This document shows, piece after piece, positions 17,851 to 26,704 of a stretch of DNA of 64,000 nt (position 1 is its first letter; each line of letters starts with the position of its first letter). The notes below the pieces were generated by a model that did no database searches, had not been told where the DNA came from, and worked only from the letters and a program-made list of their open reading frames with translations. The DNA lies in the NCBI RefSeq assembly GCF_019504385.1, contig NZ_CP080590.1:290001-354000 (forward strand), written 5' to 3'. Both the position numbers and the translations under genes were made by a program. The stretch is from Devosia salina (GTDB lineage Bacteria > Pseudomonadota > Alphaproteobacteria > Rhizobiales > Devosiaceae).

Positions 17851-19388
17851 TTCACGTTTCCATTATATGCGTCTGGATCACGCCGGCGATCGACCGGGAG
17901 CGGGATTTCCTTGAGGATGATGGACAGGCAAAAGGCCAGCACGGCAGCAACGGCCGTACAGAGAAAGATGGGATGGAGAGCACCGGTGAACGCATCCAGG
18001 ACCGTATCCCGCAAGGACGGAGGAAGCTCGGAGATGAGCTGGGGCGACATTGCGCGCAAACCCGTGTTTCCCGTATCGTTCAGCAGGCCGCCGGGGAGCC
18101 GGCTCGACAGCCCGGCGGCAAAAATCGCGCCGAAGATGGAGACCCCGACGGAACCGCCGATCATGCGGAACATCTGGGAGCTCGCCGTCGCGACGCCGAG
18201 CGCCCCCGCGGGAACGGCATTCTGGATCGCGGCGACGCCGATGCTGTTGACCGGGCCGATCCAGATGCCCACCGTCAAAAGATAGAGGCCCAGGATCCAC
18301 ACATTCGTGTCCGGGGTGATGGTTGCGAGCAGAAGCGCGCCGACCGCCAGCAGGGGCATGGACAGGATGGGCACTATTCTGTAGCGGCCCGTCCGGCTCA
18401 TGAAGATGCCGGACAGGATGGACCCGCCGACGAATCCGAACATCAGGGGCAGCAACAGCAGGCCGGAAACGGTCGGGCTGTAACCTTTGACGACCTGTAG
18501 GTAGAGCGGGATGAACGTTATCATGCCAAACATCGACATGCCGATGATGAAGCGCACGGCATTGGACACCACGAAATTGTTGATGCGAAACAGGCCGAGA
18601 GGCAGAATCGGCTGAATGGTCCGGGATTCGATGAACATGAACCCCAGAAAGCCCAAGCCGCAGACCACGCCCAGCGCAACGCTCGGCCAGGATGCCCAGG
18701 GAATGGCCGTGCCGCCAAGGCTCGCGAAGAGAACGATGCCGGTCAGCGTGATGGCGAGCAGAATGGCCCCGGGATAGTCAATTTTCTGCCGGCCGTGATT
18801 GCCGCCCTTGGGCAGCAGGAAAGTGATGCCGGTGAACGCCAGGACGCCGAACGGCAGGTTGATGAAAAGCACCCAGTGCCAGGAAAACTGCTCGGTCAGA
18901 AAACCGCCCAAAAGAGGGCCGAAGACGGTCGAAAATCCCAGGACGGCACCCACAACTCCCTGTGCCTTGCCACGATCGCGTTCGCGCAGAACATCGGCCA
19001 CTACGGTCATGGCAACGACGATCAGCCCCCCGCCTCCCAGACCCTGGATGAAGCGCCCGAAGATCAGCACCCCCATGCTGCTGGCCAGACCGCCGATTCC
19101 CGCGCCGGCAAGAAAGACGAGAATACAGGCCTGAAGAACGGGCTTGCTCCCGTAAAGATCGGCCAGCTTGCCCGAAATCGGCGCGCCGACCGTGGAGGCG
19201 AGCAGATAGACCGTCATGATCCAGGTGACGCTTTCGACGGACCCCAGATCGGCGACGATAACGGGAATGGCCGTGGCAATGCTCGTCTGGCTGAGAGACG
19301 CGAGCAGCAGGACGCAGGCCGCCGAAAAAATGATCAGTCGGATCGGCTGGCGGGGACTTGCCGTCTCGGAAGGTGTGGCAGCTGACAT
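17847..19388 (-). CDS. MFS transporter, DHA2/EmrB-type (14 helices)
   Basis: A 513-residue membrane protein. Motif A-like GKLADLYGSKPVLQ lies between helices 2 and 3 and motif C-like GAVLGFSTVFGPLLGGFLTE in helix 5. The helix count and length fit drug:H+ antiporter family 2. It starts a minus-strand unit running into the FAH gene. Within a catabolic island it may export toxic aromatic intermediates; the substrate is not shown. Confidence 0.9.
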   Translation of the reverse strand: MSAATPSETASPRQPIRLIIFSAACVLLLASLSQTSIATAIPVIVADLGSVESVTWIMTVYLLASTVGAPISGKLADLYGSKPVLQACILVFLAGAGIGGLASSMGVLIFGRFIQGLGGGGLIVVAMTVVADVLRERDRGKAQGVVGAVLGFSTVFGPLLGGFLTEQFSWHWVLFINLPFGVLAFTGITFLLPKGGNHGRQKIDYPGAILLAITLTGIVLFASLGGTAIPWASWPSVALGVVCGLGFLGFMFIESRTIQPILPLGLFRINNFVVSNAVRFIIGMSMFGMITFIPLYLQVVKGYSPTVSGLLLLPLMFGFVGGSILSGIFMSRTGRYRIVPILSMPLLAVGALLLATITPDTNVWILGLYLLTVGIWIGPVNSIGVAAIQNAVPAGALGVATASSQMFRMIGGSVGVSIFGAIFAAGLSSRLPGGLLNDTGNTGLRAMSPQLISELPPSLRDTVLDAFTGALHPIFLCTAVAAVLAFCLSIILKEIPLPVDRRRDPDAYNGNVK

Positions 19389-19440
19389 CCGTCAGGTCCT
19401 TTCGCGTGAGGTTGGATGCGAGATGAGACCGGCTCGGCGA

Positions 19441-20060
19441 TCAGGTGCGCGAGATCAGGAACGAGCCGACAGATCGATTGAACCGCTCCGGCTGGTCGAT
19501 CCACAGGAAGTGATTGGCCTTGTCGAAGATGTGCAGTTCCGAGTCGGGCAATGAGGAGAACAGGTCGATTCCCGACTGCATGCCCTTCACCGTGTCCTTG
19601 CCCCAGATGATGAGCGGGGCGGATTTGAGCTTGTGCAGGTGTTCGCGAAGATGGACGCCATCAAGCAGATATTGCTGCCTGTTTCTCACACCGCCGTCGG
19701 CCCAGAATGCCCGCCAGGGATCTTCCCATATGGGAAGCCAGTGTTTCGCCCTGCCGATACCGTAGGCGATGAAATCGTCCGGAACACTGGCCATGTCGTG
19801 AACCATGGTGTGGAGCAGTCGGACCACGCTTTCCGCATCCGGTTTCAGGCCCTCGAGAAACATGGTGTTGGGCAGGAAAATCTCGTGATGGCGCTGCGCG
19901 ACATTCGCGTGGTTCAGGCCGCCCTCGGGAAGCGTGAGACTTGCGCTGTCGACCAGCACCAGACCCTTGACCAGATCGGGGCGCGTGACGGCGATGAAGG
20001 CCGAGATCCAGGCGCCCTGCGACTGTCCCACCACGTCAGCATCCTCGAGATGAACGGCGA
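19441..20060 (-). pseudogene. Alpha/beta hydrolase, N-terminus lost
   Basis: About 205 residues of a meta-cleavage-product-hydrolase-like protein. The nucleophile elbow is VVGQSQGAWIS, the acid region IIWGKDTVKG and the histidine DKANHFLWIDQPE. The first 80 or so residues (oxyanion-hole HG motif) are missing. The frame runs into IS110-type sequence at about 20060-20110, so an IS event probably removed the start. Confidence 0.7.
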
Positions 20061-20125
20061 CAACTATCGCCTCGCGCAAAGCCGGGCACGAAAAACCGCC
20101 AACCCTCACCAATAAGATCGCCGAC

Positions 20126-20719
20126 GCTGCGAGCGGAAAACTCTGGTCGGGCTACGCCCTCCCGACGTTCCCCGCTCGCAGCAGCGCCAGTGGCCTGGTT
20201 TTGCGCCGCCCAATGGCCGGTTTTTGCTCCGCCGTTGACACCCATGCTGGTCTTTATGGCCGCGCGACGCATCAACACGATCAAAGCTGATGTGGTTCTG
20301 CTCGAAACGCGCCTAGCCGAAATAGTCGCCGCCGATCCCGAGATGGCCGACATCGACCGCCGCCTGCGCTCGGTGCCCCGCGTCGGCCCGTCCTAAGCTG
20401 GACACTTTTGGCCCATCTGCCCGAACTGGGCCGCCTCTCCCATGGCCAGATCGCCGCCCTTGTCGGGGTCGCCACCTATGATCGGCAAAGCTGCGCATTC
20501 AAGGGTCGCAGCACGATCGGGGGGCGGACGCTCCGCAGTGCGCAACGTCGCCCACATGGCCGTCCTCAGCGGCGCCAGCTTCAACCCAAGTCTCGCCGCC
20601 ATGAAACACAGGCTCGCCGCACGCGGAAAGGTCATCCTGTCGCTCTGATCAACAAGCTCATGACCTGGCTCAATGCCATCATCAAAAACCAAACCCAATG
20701 GCCCCCAAACACAAACTGA
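20126..20719 (+). pseudogene. IS110-family remnant
   Basis: Decayed transposase pieces in several frames on the plus strand: ARRINTIKADVVLLETRLAEIVAADPE; PELGRLSHGQIAALVGVATYDRQS (C-terminal catalytic helix region); RNVAHMAVLSGASFNPSLAAMKHRL; LINKLMTWLNAIIKNQ. The N-terminal RuvC-like part is absent. At 20126-20182 an 11-bp perfect stem (GCTGCGAGCGG) encloses a smaller GTCGGG/CCCGAC stem; it may derive from the structured non-coding end of the IS. Confidence 0.75.
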
Positions 20720-20732
20720 ACAACACAGTTGC

Positions 20733-21641
20733 TTATCCGACCGCGACCATCACCACGCCGACCGTTGCCAGCAGGGTCGCAAGAAGAATGCCGGGGGCCG
20801 GCATGCGCTCGGTCTTGAAGACGACGACGGCGAGGTAGGCGGCGATATAGATCTCGACCGAGTTGATCACGGCGACCTGCGTCACGCCGGTATAGGTCAG
20901 CGCGATGAATTGGGTGATCTGCCCGACGGAGATGCACAGGGCGGCGAGCAACTGCCAGGGATCGGGCCGCCGCAAGGCGTCGACCACAACCTTGCGGTAG
21001 TAAGGGCTGACGGCGCAGCCGGCGACGTAGTAGCCGAGCGCGGCGACCGAACCGACGAACGCGCCGAGATATGCGTCAGGCAGCGCCATGAGGCCGAATT
21101 TCCGGCCGATGTAGCTAGCTGCGTAGGATGCGGCGCAGATGATGCCAAACATGTAGCCGCGCGGGATGTCGGGCGGCGCGTTCGCGCCCGTCTCTTCCGC
21201 CATGCTCCTGTCGCGCCGTTCGATGACCAGCAGGGCGAAACTGACGGCCAGCAAGGCAATTCCCGCCCCCGTCAGCCCACCAATCGTCTCATCCAGGATG
21301 AGCCAGCCGAGAAGGGTCGAAAGGAAGGGCGTCAGGCGGCGAACGGTCGAGACGCGGATTACGCCGGCATTCTGGATCGCCTTGTAGAGCGTCTGCCTGC
21401 CCCAGACAGTGGCGAGAATGCCCGAGGCGAAGAACCACACCATCGCCATACCTGGTGCGTTCGCCACCGTTTCGAGCGGCAGGCCGACGACCAGCCATAC
21501 CAACGCCGAAAGTAGGCCAGTGAGCAGCACCGACAATAGCACGCCACCTTCCCCGCTCGCGGCCGGATCGGCTCTCGCGATGGCGACGCTTCCCACAGCG
21601 AAGGCGCAAGCGGAAAAGAGCGCCATCAGTTCGCCGATCAC
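20733..21641 (-). CDS. EamA/DMT-family transporter
   Basis: About 302 residues with ten predicted helices in two EamA repeats (VSTVRRLTPFLSTLLGWLILDETIGG in the first; VAVINSVEIYIAAYLAVVVFKTERM in the second). I favour GTG 21641, with GGAG 8 nt upstream, over the earlier in-frame codon at 21671. It overlaps no intact gene and lies between the IS110 remnant and a ruined aldehyde dehydrogenase. Substrate unknown. Confidence 0.82.
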   Translation of the reverse strand: MIGELMALFSACAFAVGSVAIARADPAASGEGGVLLSVLLTGLLSALVWLVVGLPLETVANAPGMAMVWFFASGILATVWGRQTLYKAIQNAGVIRVSTVRRLTPFLSTLLGWLILDETIGGLTGAGIALLAVSFALLVIERRDRSMAEETGANAPPDIPRGYMFGIICAASYAASYIGRKFGLMALPDAYLGAFVGSVAALGYYVAGCAVSPYYRKVVVDALRRPDPWQLLAALCISVGQITQFIALTYTGVTQVAVINSVEIYIAAYLAVVVFKTERMPAPGILLATLLATVGVVMVAVG

Positions 21642-21678
21642 GACGGGCTCTCCGACGGATGGTCGCGGCAAGCTGCCG

Positions 21679-22630
21679 TCATGGTTCTCGTTGTCCGTTC
21701 AGGCCGATGTGGATGTTCTTCTCCACGGTAAAGGTGGTCAGTTCGTCCAGACATTCCTCGCGGCCGATGCCCATATTCTTGACGCCGCCGAAAGCGGCGC
21801 CGAGAAAATGCTTCGCGACCTCGTTGATCCCGACGAAGCCAGCCTCTACGCGCATCGCGGTGCGGTGCACCTTGCTGATTTCGCGCGCGCCATATCGAGC
21901 AGGTAAGGCCGTATTCCAGCGCGTTGACCTGCTCGGTCATCACCGCTTCGTCGTCCCAACGTCGCACGCCGAGGTCGGGGCCGAATATTTCCTGGCGCGC
22001 GATCCGCATCGACGGCGTCACGTCGGCGAAGATTGTGGGCTCGAGGTAATAACCGCCGGCCAGGCGGTCGTCGTCGGTCGCCTGGCCGTGTCGGGATGCC
22101 CGGCTTGACTCCGCCGGCGACTTCATGATCACCGAATTGCCGGCAGCCACCGGCGCGGCGATCTTGCCTGTGCAGAACATAAAAGGATGATTGAAGGCGA
22201 TGATCCGCGCGATGAGGCCGAGCGGCTGACGCATGGAGAAATTCACCGCGTGCGGTCCCATCGGGATCGACGCGCCTTTAATCTCGGTCACAAGACCGGC
22301 GAAGAATTCGAGTTGCGCTGCGACGATATTGGCGTCGGCGATCATCTCCGTCACCGGATTGCCGCAGTTTGCGACGTCGATCGTGGCAAGGTCGCGCGCA
22401 TTCGCCCTAAGCAGTCGCGCGACCTCCTTGAGAATGCGTGCGCGTTCCAGGGGAGCGACGTCGCGCCAGACCGGAAATCCCGCCTTGGCCGCGGCGACCG
22501 CACGGTCGACGTCCGCATTCCTGGCCTCGGCGAGGCGGCCAGCACGATGCCGCGGCCGGGGTCGAACGTATCGATGGACGAACTGTGGAGTGGCGAATGC
22601 CAGTCGCTCCATAGAAGAAGGATCGATGCT
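21679..22630 (-). pseudogene. Aldehyde dehydrogenase, decayed
   Basis: Segments of an ALDH are spread over frames. IDTFDPGRGIVLA (N-terminus), then RAVAAAKAGFPVWRDVAPLERARILKEVARLL through NHPFMFCTGKIAAPVAAGNSVIMKSPAESS, then directly GGYYLEPTIFADVTPSMRIARQEIFGP, then a C-terminal part in another frame (EAGFVGINEV, GGVKNMGIGRE). The jump deletes the NAD-loop, catalytic Glu and catalytic Cys region. At least two frameshifts plus this internal deletion make it non-functional. Confidence 0.8.
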
Positions 22631-22678
22631 CCGGCAGAATTTGGTCCAGAACTTCTCACGACGTCTCTTGCCGACCAC

Positions 22679-22977
22679 CTTGCATGATGCGCTCCGCCCA
22701 GCTCCTTAACCTATCCCTAGAGTGTCAGCCTTCCGTTGTCGATAACATTGCGCATTCCCACCCGTTCCAATCGTTATGCGAAGAAATGATTAGGCTGCGA
22801 AGTATCTGCAATTCTTGAAGGAGCGTGGCGCTGCTTGCCTCGCACATCTGGTGGTTTGGCGTCTCCGAGTTAGACCGCTGAAGCAGTAGTTCGAGCAGTG
22901 GGGAATAACAGAACCGTTTCCGGCGACGCAAGTGTTCGCATATGTTCTCGCACGTTGTGTGCGAACGCGGTAGCCTA
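22679..22977. other. Intergenic stretch left of IS5
   Basis: No recognised gene. A minus-strand open frame of about 85 codons ends at 22725 but matches nothing I know. It could be the tail of a gene cut by the IS5 insertion at 22977, though sequence right of the IS does not give a convincing continuation. Confidence 0.35.
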
Positions 22978-23440
22978 GGCCCTGTTGACATAAGTCGGCA
23001 TCCATAACTTCGCAGCGGCGAGAGCCAGGAAGCCCAGGAAAGAGACGGCGGTCTTGTCGTATCTGGTTGCGATACGCCGGAACTGCTTGAGCTTGTTGAA
23101 CATGCGCTCGACGCGGTTGCGGTCCTTGTATGCCCGGAAGTCGCAGGTGATGGCCTGCTTGCGGTTGGCCTTTGGCGGGATGACCGGCAGTATCCCCTTG
23201 AGTAGCAGGCTGGCGCGGACGTCGTCGCTGTCATAGCCCTTGTCAGCCAGCATGAGCCTGGGCTTGGCAACCGGCAAGGCGATCAGGTCACCGACCGCTT
23301 TGTAGTCGGAGGTCTCGCCGCCTGTGAGGATAAAGCCAAGAGGGCGTCCCTGACCGTCTGCGCGGGCGTGGATTTTGCTCGTAAAGCCGCCGCGGCTTCG
23401 ACCAAAACCCTCCTTATGAGTCCCCCTTTTGCGCTCGCTG
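22975..23440 (-). CDS. IS5-family transposase, C-terminal frame
   Basis: Carries GFGRSRGGFTSKIHARADGQG, LMLADKGYDSDDVR (second catalytic D) and KDRNRVERMFNKLKQFRRIATRYDKTA (catalytic E region). It is expressed by frameshift from the N-terminal frame. The stop codon TAG at 22975-22977 is supplied by the target site, so the terminal residues depend on the insertion point. Confidence 0.85.
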
Positions 23441-23827
23441 CCTGAGAGTGGCCGCGCACTGTGGTGCTGTCGATCATGTGCTGCCAGTCGTCGGTGAGCC
23501 CGAGTTCGACCAGCGTTTCCAGCAAGGCATCCCAGACGCCTTGTTCGGCCCAGCGCCGGAACCGAACATAGACCGAGTTCCACTTGCCATAGCGCTCATG
23601 CATGTCGCGCCAAGGGCAGCCGACACGCAACACATAAAGCATGCCATTCAGAAAGCGGCGGTTGTCCTGGGCGGGTCGAGACCATCGACCGCGCTCGGAC
23701 GGCAACAGCGCCCCCACCAGTGCCCACTCATTATCCGTCAGATCGCCACGAGCCAAAAATGCCTCCATGAAAGGAAGCCTTGAATCAGTCACGCGGCGAT
23801 TTGGGAATCCCTTTTGTCAACAGGACC
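22978..23827. mobile_element. IS5-family (IS427-type) insertion sequence
   Basis: 850 bp between inverted repeats GGCCCTGTTGACA (22978-22990) and the complement of GGTCCTGTTGACA (23815-23827). A 2-bp TA is duplicated (22976-22977 and 23828-23829). It carries two overlapping transposase frames on the minus strand, as usual in the IS427 group. Confidence 0.88.
23283..23792 (-). CDS. IS5-family transposase, N-terminal frame (DUF4096)
   Basis: Begins with LARGDLTDNEWALVGALLPSERG and WRDMHERYGKWNSVYVRFRRW, the standard N-terminus. The first catalytic D is in MIDSTTVRGHSQAA. The frame then drifts into unrelated sequence, consistent with programmed frameshifting into the downstream frame near 23420. 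Confidence 0.87.
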   Translation of the reverse strand: MTDSRLPFMEAFLARGDLTDNEWALVGALLPSERGRWSRPAQDNRRFLNGMLYVLRVGCPWRDMHERYGKWNSVYVRFRRWAEQGVWDALLETLVELGLTDDWQHMIDSTTVRGHSQAASAKGGLIRRVLVEAAAALRAKSTPAQTVRDALLALSSQAARPPTTKRSVT

Positions 23828-24210
23828 TAATTGTAGTCACTCAGCGAGAGCTGTGCTGCCGTTGAGAGGCGCTCTGCAGCCGGGTTCACATTTCGGCTTT
23901 TGCCAACATGACAAATTTGCCGAACCGCATGGTGGGCCGTGTCACACCTTCGCAGGTCGCCTTCGGTATCCGTCACGTCAGACGTAATGGCGAGGGGTCG
24001 ACACCGATGATCCGGAGAGCCCGTATCTGTGCATGCGCCTCGAGCAGGCCACAGTGATTGAGACCGGATCAGCGAACTGCCATCAAGGCCATGCAGAAAT
24101 CGAACGCTGCAACACAAAGGGCCGGACAGATGACCGCAGCGACCAAATGCTGTAATGTTCAGTCAAACCAGAGCAAAAGGTGTGGCACCTGCAGGTGCAA
24201 AGGTGTGAGG

Positions 24211-24260
24211 TCAACAAAAATCAACTTTCGTCAACGTTTACCTTTGTTGACATTCGTTGA
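24211..24260. repeat. Helically phased TCAAC/GTTGA half-sites
   Basis: TCAAC occurs at 24211, 24221 and 24231, exactly 10 bp apart. Its complement GTTGA then occurs at 24246 and 24256, again 10 bp apart. This puts five half-sites on one face of the helix in two opposing arms. It fits cooperative binding by a small repressor or partition protein. The rest of 23830-24210 holds no gene I can support. Confidence 0.55.
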
Positions 24261-24294
24261 CTGGTCCATCTGAAGTTACTGCTTCCCACCAAAG

Positions 24295-24409
24295 TTTTGG
24301 CAATTTTGTCAAATTGCCCAATGCGGGCCGGCATCTTTCTGTACCGAGACGACATCGACTAAAGTGAGATGCTCGCGCTCCATTTTGTCAATTTTGTCAA
24401 TTCTGTCAG
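24295..24409. repeat. Tandem 9-bp repeats TTTTGKCAR
   Basis: Back-to-back nonamers: TTTTGGCAA-TTTTGTCAA at 24295-24312 and TTTTGTCAA-TTTTGTCAA-TTCTGTCAG at 24383-24409. The same tandem nonamer recurs at 29374-29391 before the parA-like gene. They look like binding sites of an element-encoded DNA-binding protein; an origin or partition site is also possible. Confidence 0.6.
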
Positions 24410-24486
24410 CAGGCCATGAGCGGGATGACGCAGCCGGCTACAGTCCAAGAAAGAAGAAAAACCCCGGAAATGCCTTCGGCACGAGC

Positions 24487-24510
24487 TTAAGTAGGGGGGG
24501 TACCCGGAGG
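24487..24510 (+). promoter_or_regulatory. Conserved 24-bp motif, copy 1 (upstream of DUF3987 gene)
   Basis: Starts TTAAGT and has the core GGGGGGGTACCCGGAGG. It aligns without gaps to 29532-29555 and 32882-32905, and is 94 bp before the start codon of the DUF3987 gene. GGGTACCC inside it is palindromic. Probably a promoter-linked operator of the backbone genes. Confidence 0.6.
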
Positions 24511-24604
24511 CGGGATTGTTTGCGCGGATACGAAGAGGACAGGCCCGACGAATCGCGCTGGGCCAGTGCTCTCGACCACGGATGGCGTGGAGAAAGAATG
24601 TATC

Positions 24605-26230
24605 ATGCGTAAGACCATCAAGAAGTCGGCCAGCAAAGCGGCGGCCGATACGGAATTGAGCTCGACGATCGAGAACGATCTGCCGCAGCAGTCGACTGAC
24701 GCACCGTCTCCGGTGCCGGCCGTGGCGCAGGCGCCCATCAGTCCGTTTGCGATCGCGGAAATGAACGACAATAAAGTTGAAAGTGTCGACTCGGACGGCT
24801 GGGCGGTCGAAATCGACTGGAGCTTCCTTGATCCTAGCCGCGCCGCGCCGGCTCCCGTGTTTCCGATCGAGAAACTGCCCGAGCCCTTGGCAGAGCTCGT
24901 TGCCAAGCTGGCGCTGGCGCGGCGCCTGGTCGTGGACTTCGTCGCCTTCGCCATTCTGGCGGCCTTGTCCGGAGCCATTGGCAACCGTGCTCGCGTTCAG
25001 CTTTTCGATGGCACTCTTGAGCCCTTGGCCATTTACGTTGCCTTGGTCGGAGCGCCTTCGACGGGCAAGAGTCAGGCGATCGGCATGGTCGAGACGCGCT
25101 TGCGCGCGTTGGACGGTGATCTGACAGCAAGCGTGAGCGGTGCGGCCATGGCCGCAAGCCACGCGGCTCTCGATCGCCTCAACGTAAAAATCCGTGCGAA
25201 GGTTGCGGAACGTTTGGCCGTGGAGTTCGAAGCGCCTGAAGATTACCGAGAGGGACCACGGGGTGGGAGGCTCTTGCTGACCGAAACGACCGGGCCGGGA
25301 TTGATCGAGGAGTTGAGCGCCGACCGGTCCGGGCGCATGCTGGTCACTCATGAGCTCTCGGGCGCGATCGGTTATCTGTCATCGAGCCAGCCGGCCAGGT
25401 CGCGTGGACTTTTTCTGCAGGGCTTCGATGGAAATCCCGTCGTCGTGAGTACAAAGTCGGAAGGTCGGAAGCTGATCCCGGAGCTGCTGCTAAGCGTGCT
25501 GGGAGCTGTGCAGCCGGGCCGCTTGTCGTATCTCATGCGACACGGCGATGATGGCTTTGCCGCGCGCTTCTTCTGGGTCCATCCCGATGTTGTGCCCTCT
25601 GCGGCACTCGGAGATAATCCGGGTCCGATCGACGACTTGGCGGGCGTCCTCTCAGCTTTGCAGGGTATCCAGCCCGCGGCCAACGAACATGGGTATTCGG
25701 CCGCGGTGCCGCTTGCGGCCGATGCTCGGGCGCCCTTGGAGATGGCCGCCAAGAAGTGGACAACTGACCAGATGTTCAGCAGCGAGTTGTTTTCCTCGGC
25801 ATTGGGGCGTGGGCGACAGTATGCGCTCCGCCTGGCGGGTATCCTGCAGATCGCGACGCATGTGATGGAAGGGAAGTCCGGCCTACCGGATGTGGTGAGT
25901 GCCGACGCCATGACGAGCGCTATCGCGATCGTCGACACCTATATCCTGCCTATGGCGGAACGCGTATTCGCCGCCAGCGATACGAAACCTTCGGACGCGG
26001 CCGCCCTGGCGCGTTTTCTCGCGCGTAGCGGAAAGCCGATGGTCAACGCTCGTGCGGATATCATGCGTGGTCGCGGCTCGCCGGTGACCCAGGCGCTGGC
26101 CGTGCGAGAGGCGATCGAAGAACTCGAACAGCGCGGAGTGTTAAGGCCGGCTCCGCAGCGCCCCGGGCGCGGTCGGCCCTCGAGCGACTGGATCGTCCAC
26201 CCCGCCCTTCTGGCGATGGCGCGGAAGTAA
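24605..26230 (+). CDS. DUF3987 (YfjI-like) helicase/primase-associated protein
   Basis: 541 residues from ATG 24605, chosen because GGAGAAAG precedes it by 8 nt and the earlier frame is unlike the family. An N-terminal flexible segment of about 70 residues leads to Walker A GAPSTGKS (149-156) and a helicase-like body (RMLVTHELSGAIGYL, GRLSYLMRHGDDGFAARFFWVHP). A winged-helix-like tail ends the protein. DUF3987 proteins occur on plasmids and integrative elements next to primases; a role in element replication is likely. First gene of the backbone. Confidence 0.8.
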   Translation: MRKTIKKSASKAAADTELSSTIENDLPQQSTDAPSPVPAVAQAPISPFAIAEMNDNKVESVDSDGWAVEIDWSFLDPSRAAPAPVFPIEKLPEPLAELVAKLALARRLVVDFVAFAILAALSGAIGNRARVQLFDGTLEPLAIYVALVGAPSTGKSQAIGMVETRLRALDGDLTASVSGAAMAASHAALDRLNVKIRAKVAERLAVEFEAPEDYREGPRGGRLLLTETTGPGLIEELSADRSGRMLVTHELSGAIGYLSSSQPARSRGLFLQGFDGNPVVVSTKSEGRKLIPELLLSVLGAVQPGRLSYLMRHGDDGFAARFFWVHPDVVPSAALGDNPGPIDDLAGVLSALQGIQPAANEHGYSAAVPLAADARAPLEMAAKKWTTDQMFSSELFSSALGRGRQYALRLAGILQIATHVMEGKSGLPDVVSADAMTSAIAIVDTYILPMAERVFAASDTKPSDAAALARFLARSGKPMVNARADIMRGRGSPVTQALAVREAIEELEQRGVLRPAPQRPGRGRPSSDWIVHPALLAMARK

Positions 26231-26277
26231 GTTTGAGAGGGGCGGCACCGCCCCCCTCGTATACCAAAGGTGCAATT

Positions 26278-26667
26278 ATGGCAGGACGATACGACGAACT
26301 TCTCGTTGACTGGCCGGGTGACGTTCCCTTCGAACGGGTCGTTCGGCAACGCCTGGATGCCTTTGACAGCCTCGTAGCGCAGGGTGTCACGTGGCCATCT
26401 ATTGCAGCGGCGCTTGCGCGTGCGGGAATTACCAAGAAGGACGGGGCCCCACTGTCTTGGCGTCAGGTCAATGCGGTGTATCGCCGAAACAAGGTGAAGC
26501 CGACCCGCTCACAGGCCTTGCCTAGCGCTTCTCCGAAGCCGCTTCCAATGCCTGCGCGGTCTGGAAATAGCACGGTCACGCACATGTCGACTTCTGGCAG
26601 GCTGGCAGACAGGCTCAGAGAAGCACGCAAATTCAATAAAAGCCCATCGGCCGAATACGAAGAATAG
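26278..26667 (+). CDS. Small HTH-like backbone protein
   Basis: 129 residues from ATG 26278. The segment VTWPSIAAALARAGITKKDGAPLSWRQVNAVYRRNKVKP looks like the helix-turn-helix-like motif common in TraK/MobC-type accessory proteins. The C-terminal 40 residues are Ser/Pro-rich. It lies 47 bp after the DUF3987 gene on the same strand. Possibly a DNA-binding partner of the element's transfer or partition system. Confidence 0.6.
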   Translation: MAGRYDELLVDWPGDVPFERVVRQRLDAFDSLVAQGVTWPSIAAALARAGITKKDGAPLSWRQVNAVYRRNKVKPTRSQALPSASPKPLPMPARSGNSTVTHMSTSGRLADRLREARKFNKSPSAEYEE

Positions 26668-26704
26668 AAACCCATGTCGATAAAATTGCCAAAAAGGACG
26701 CGCC

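Noticed and set aside
23830..24210. Possible CRISPR or iteron array right of IS5
   Set aside because: No repeat-spacer pattern; only the short phased half-sites further right are regular.
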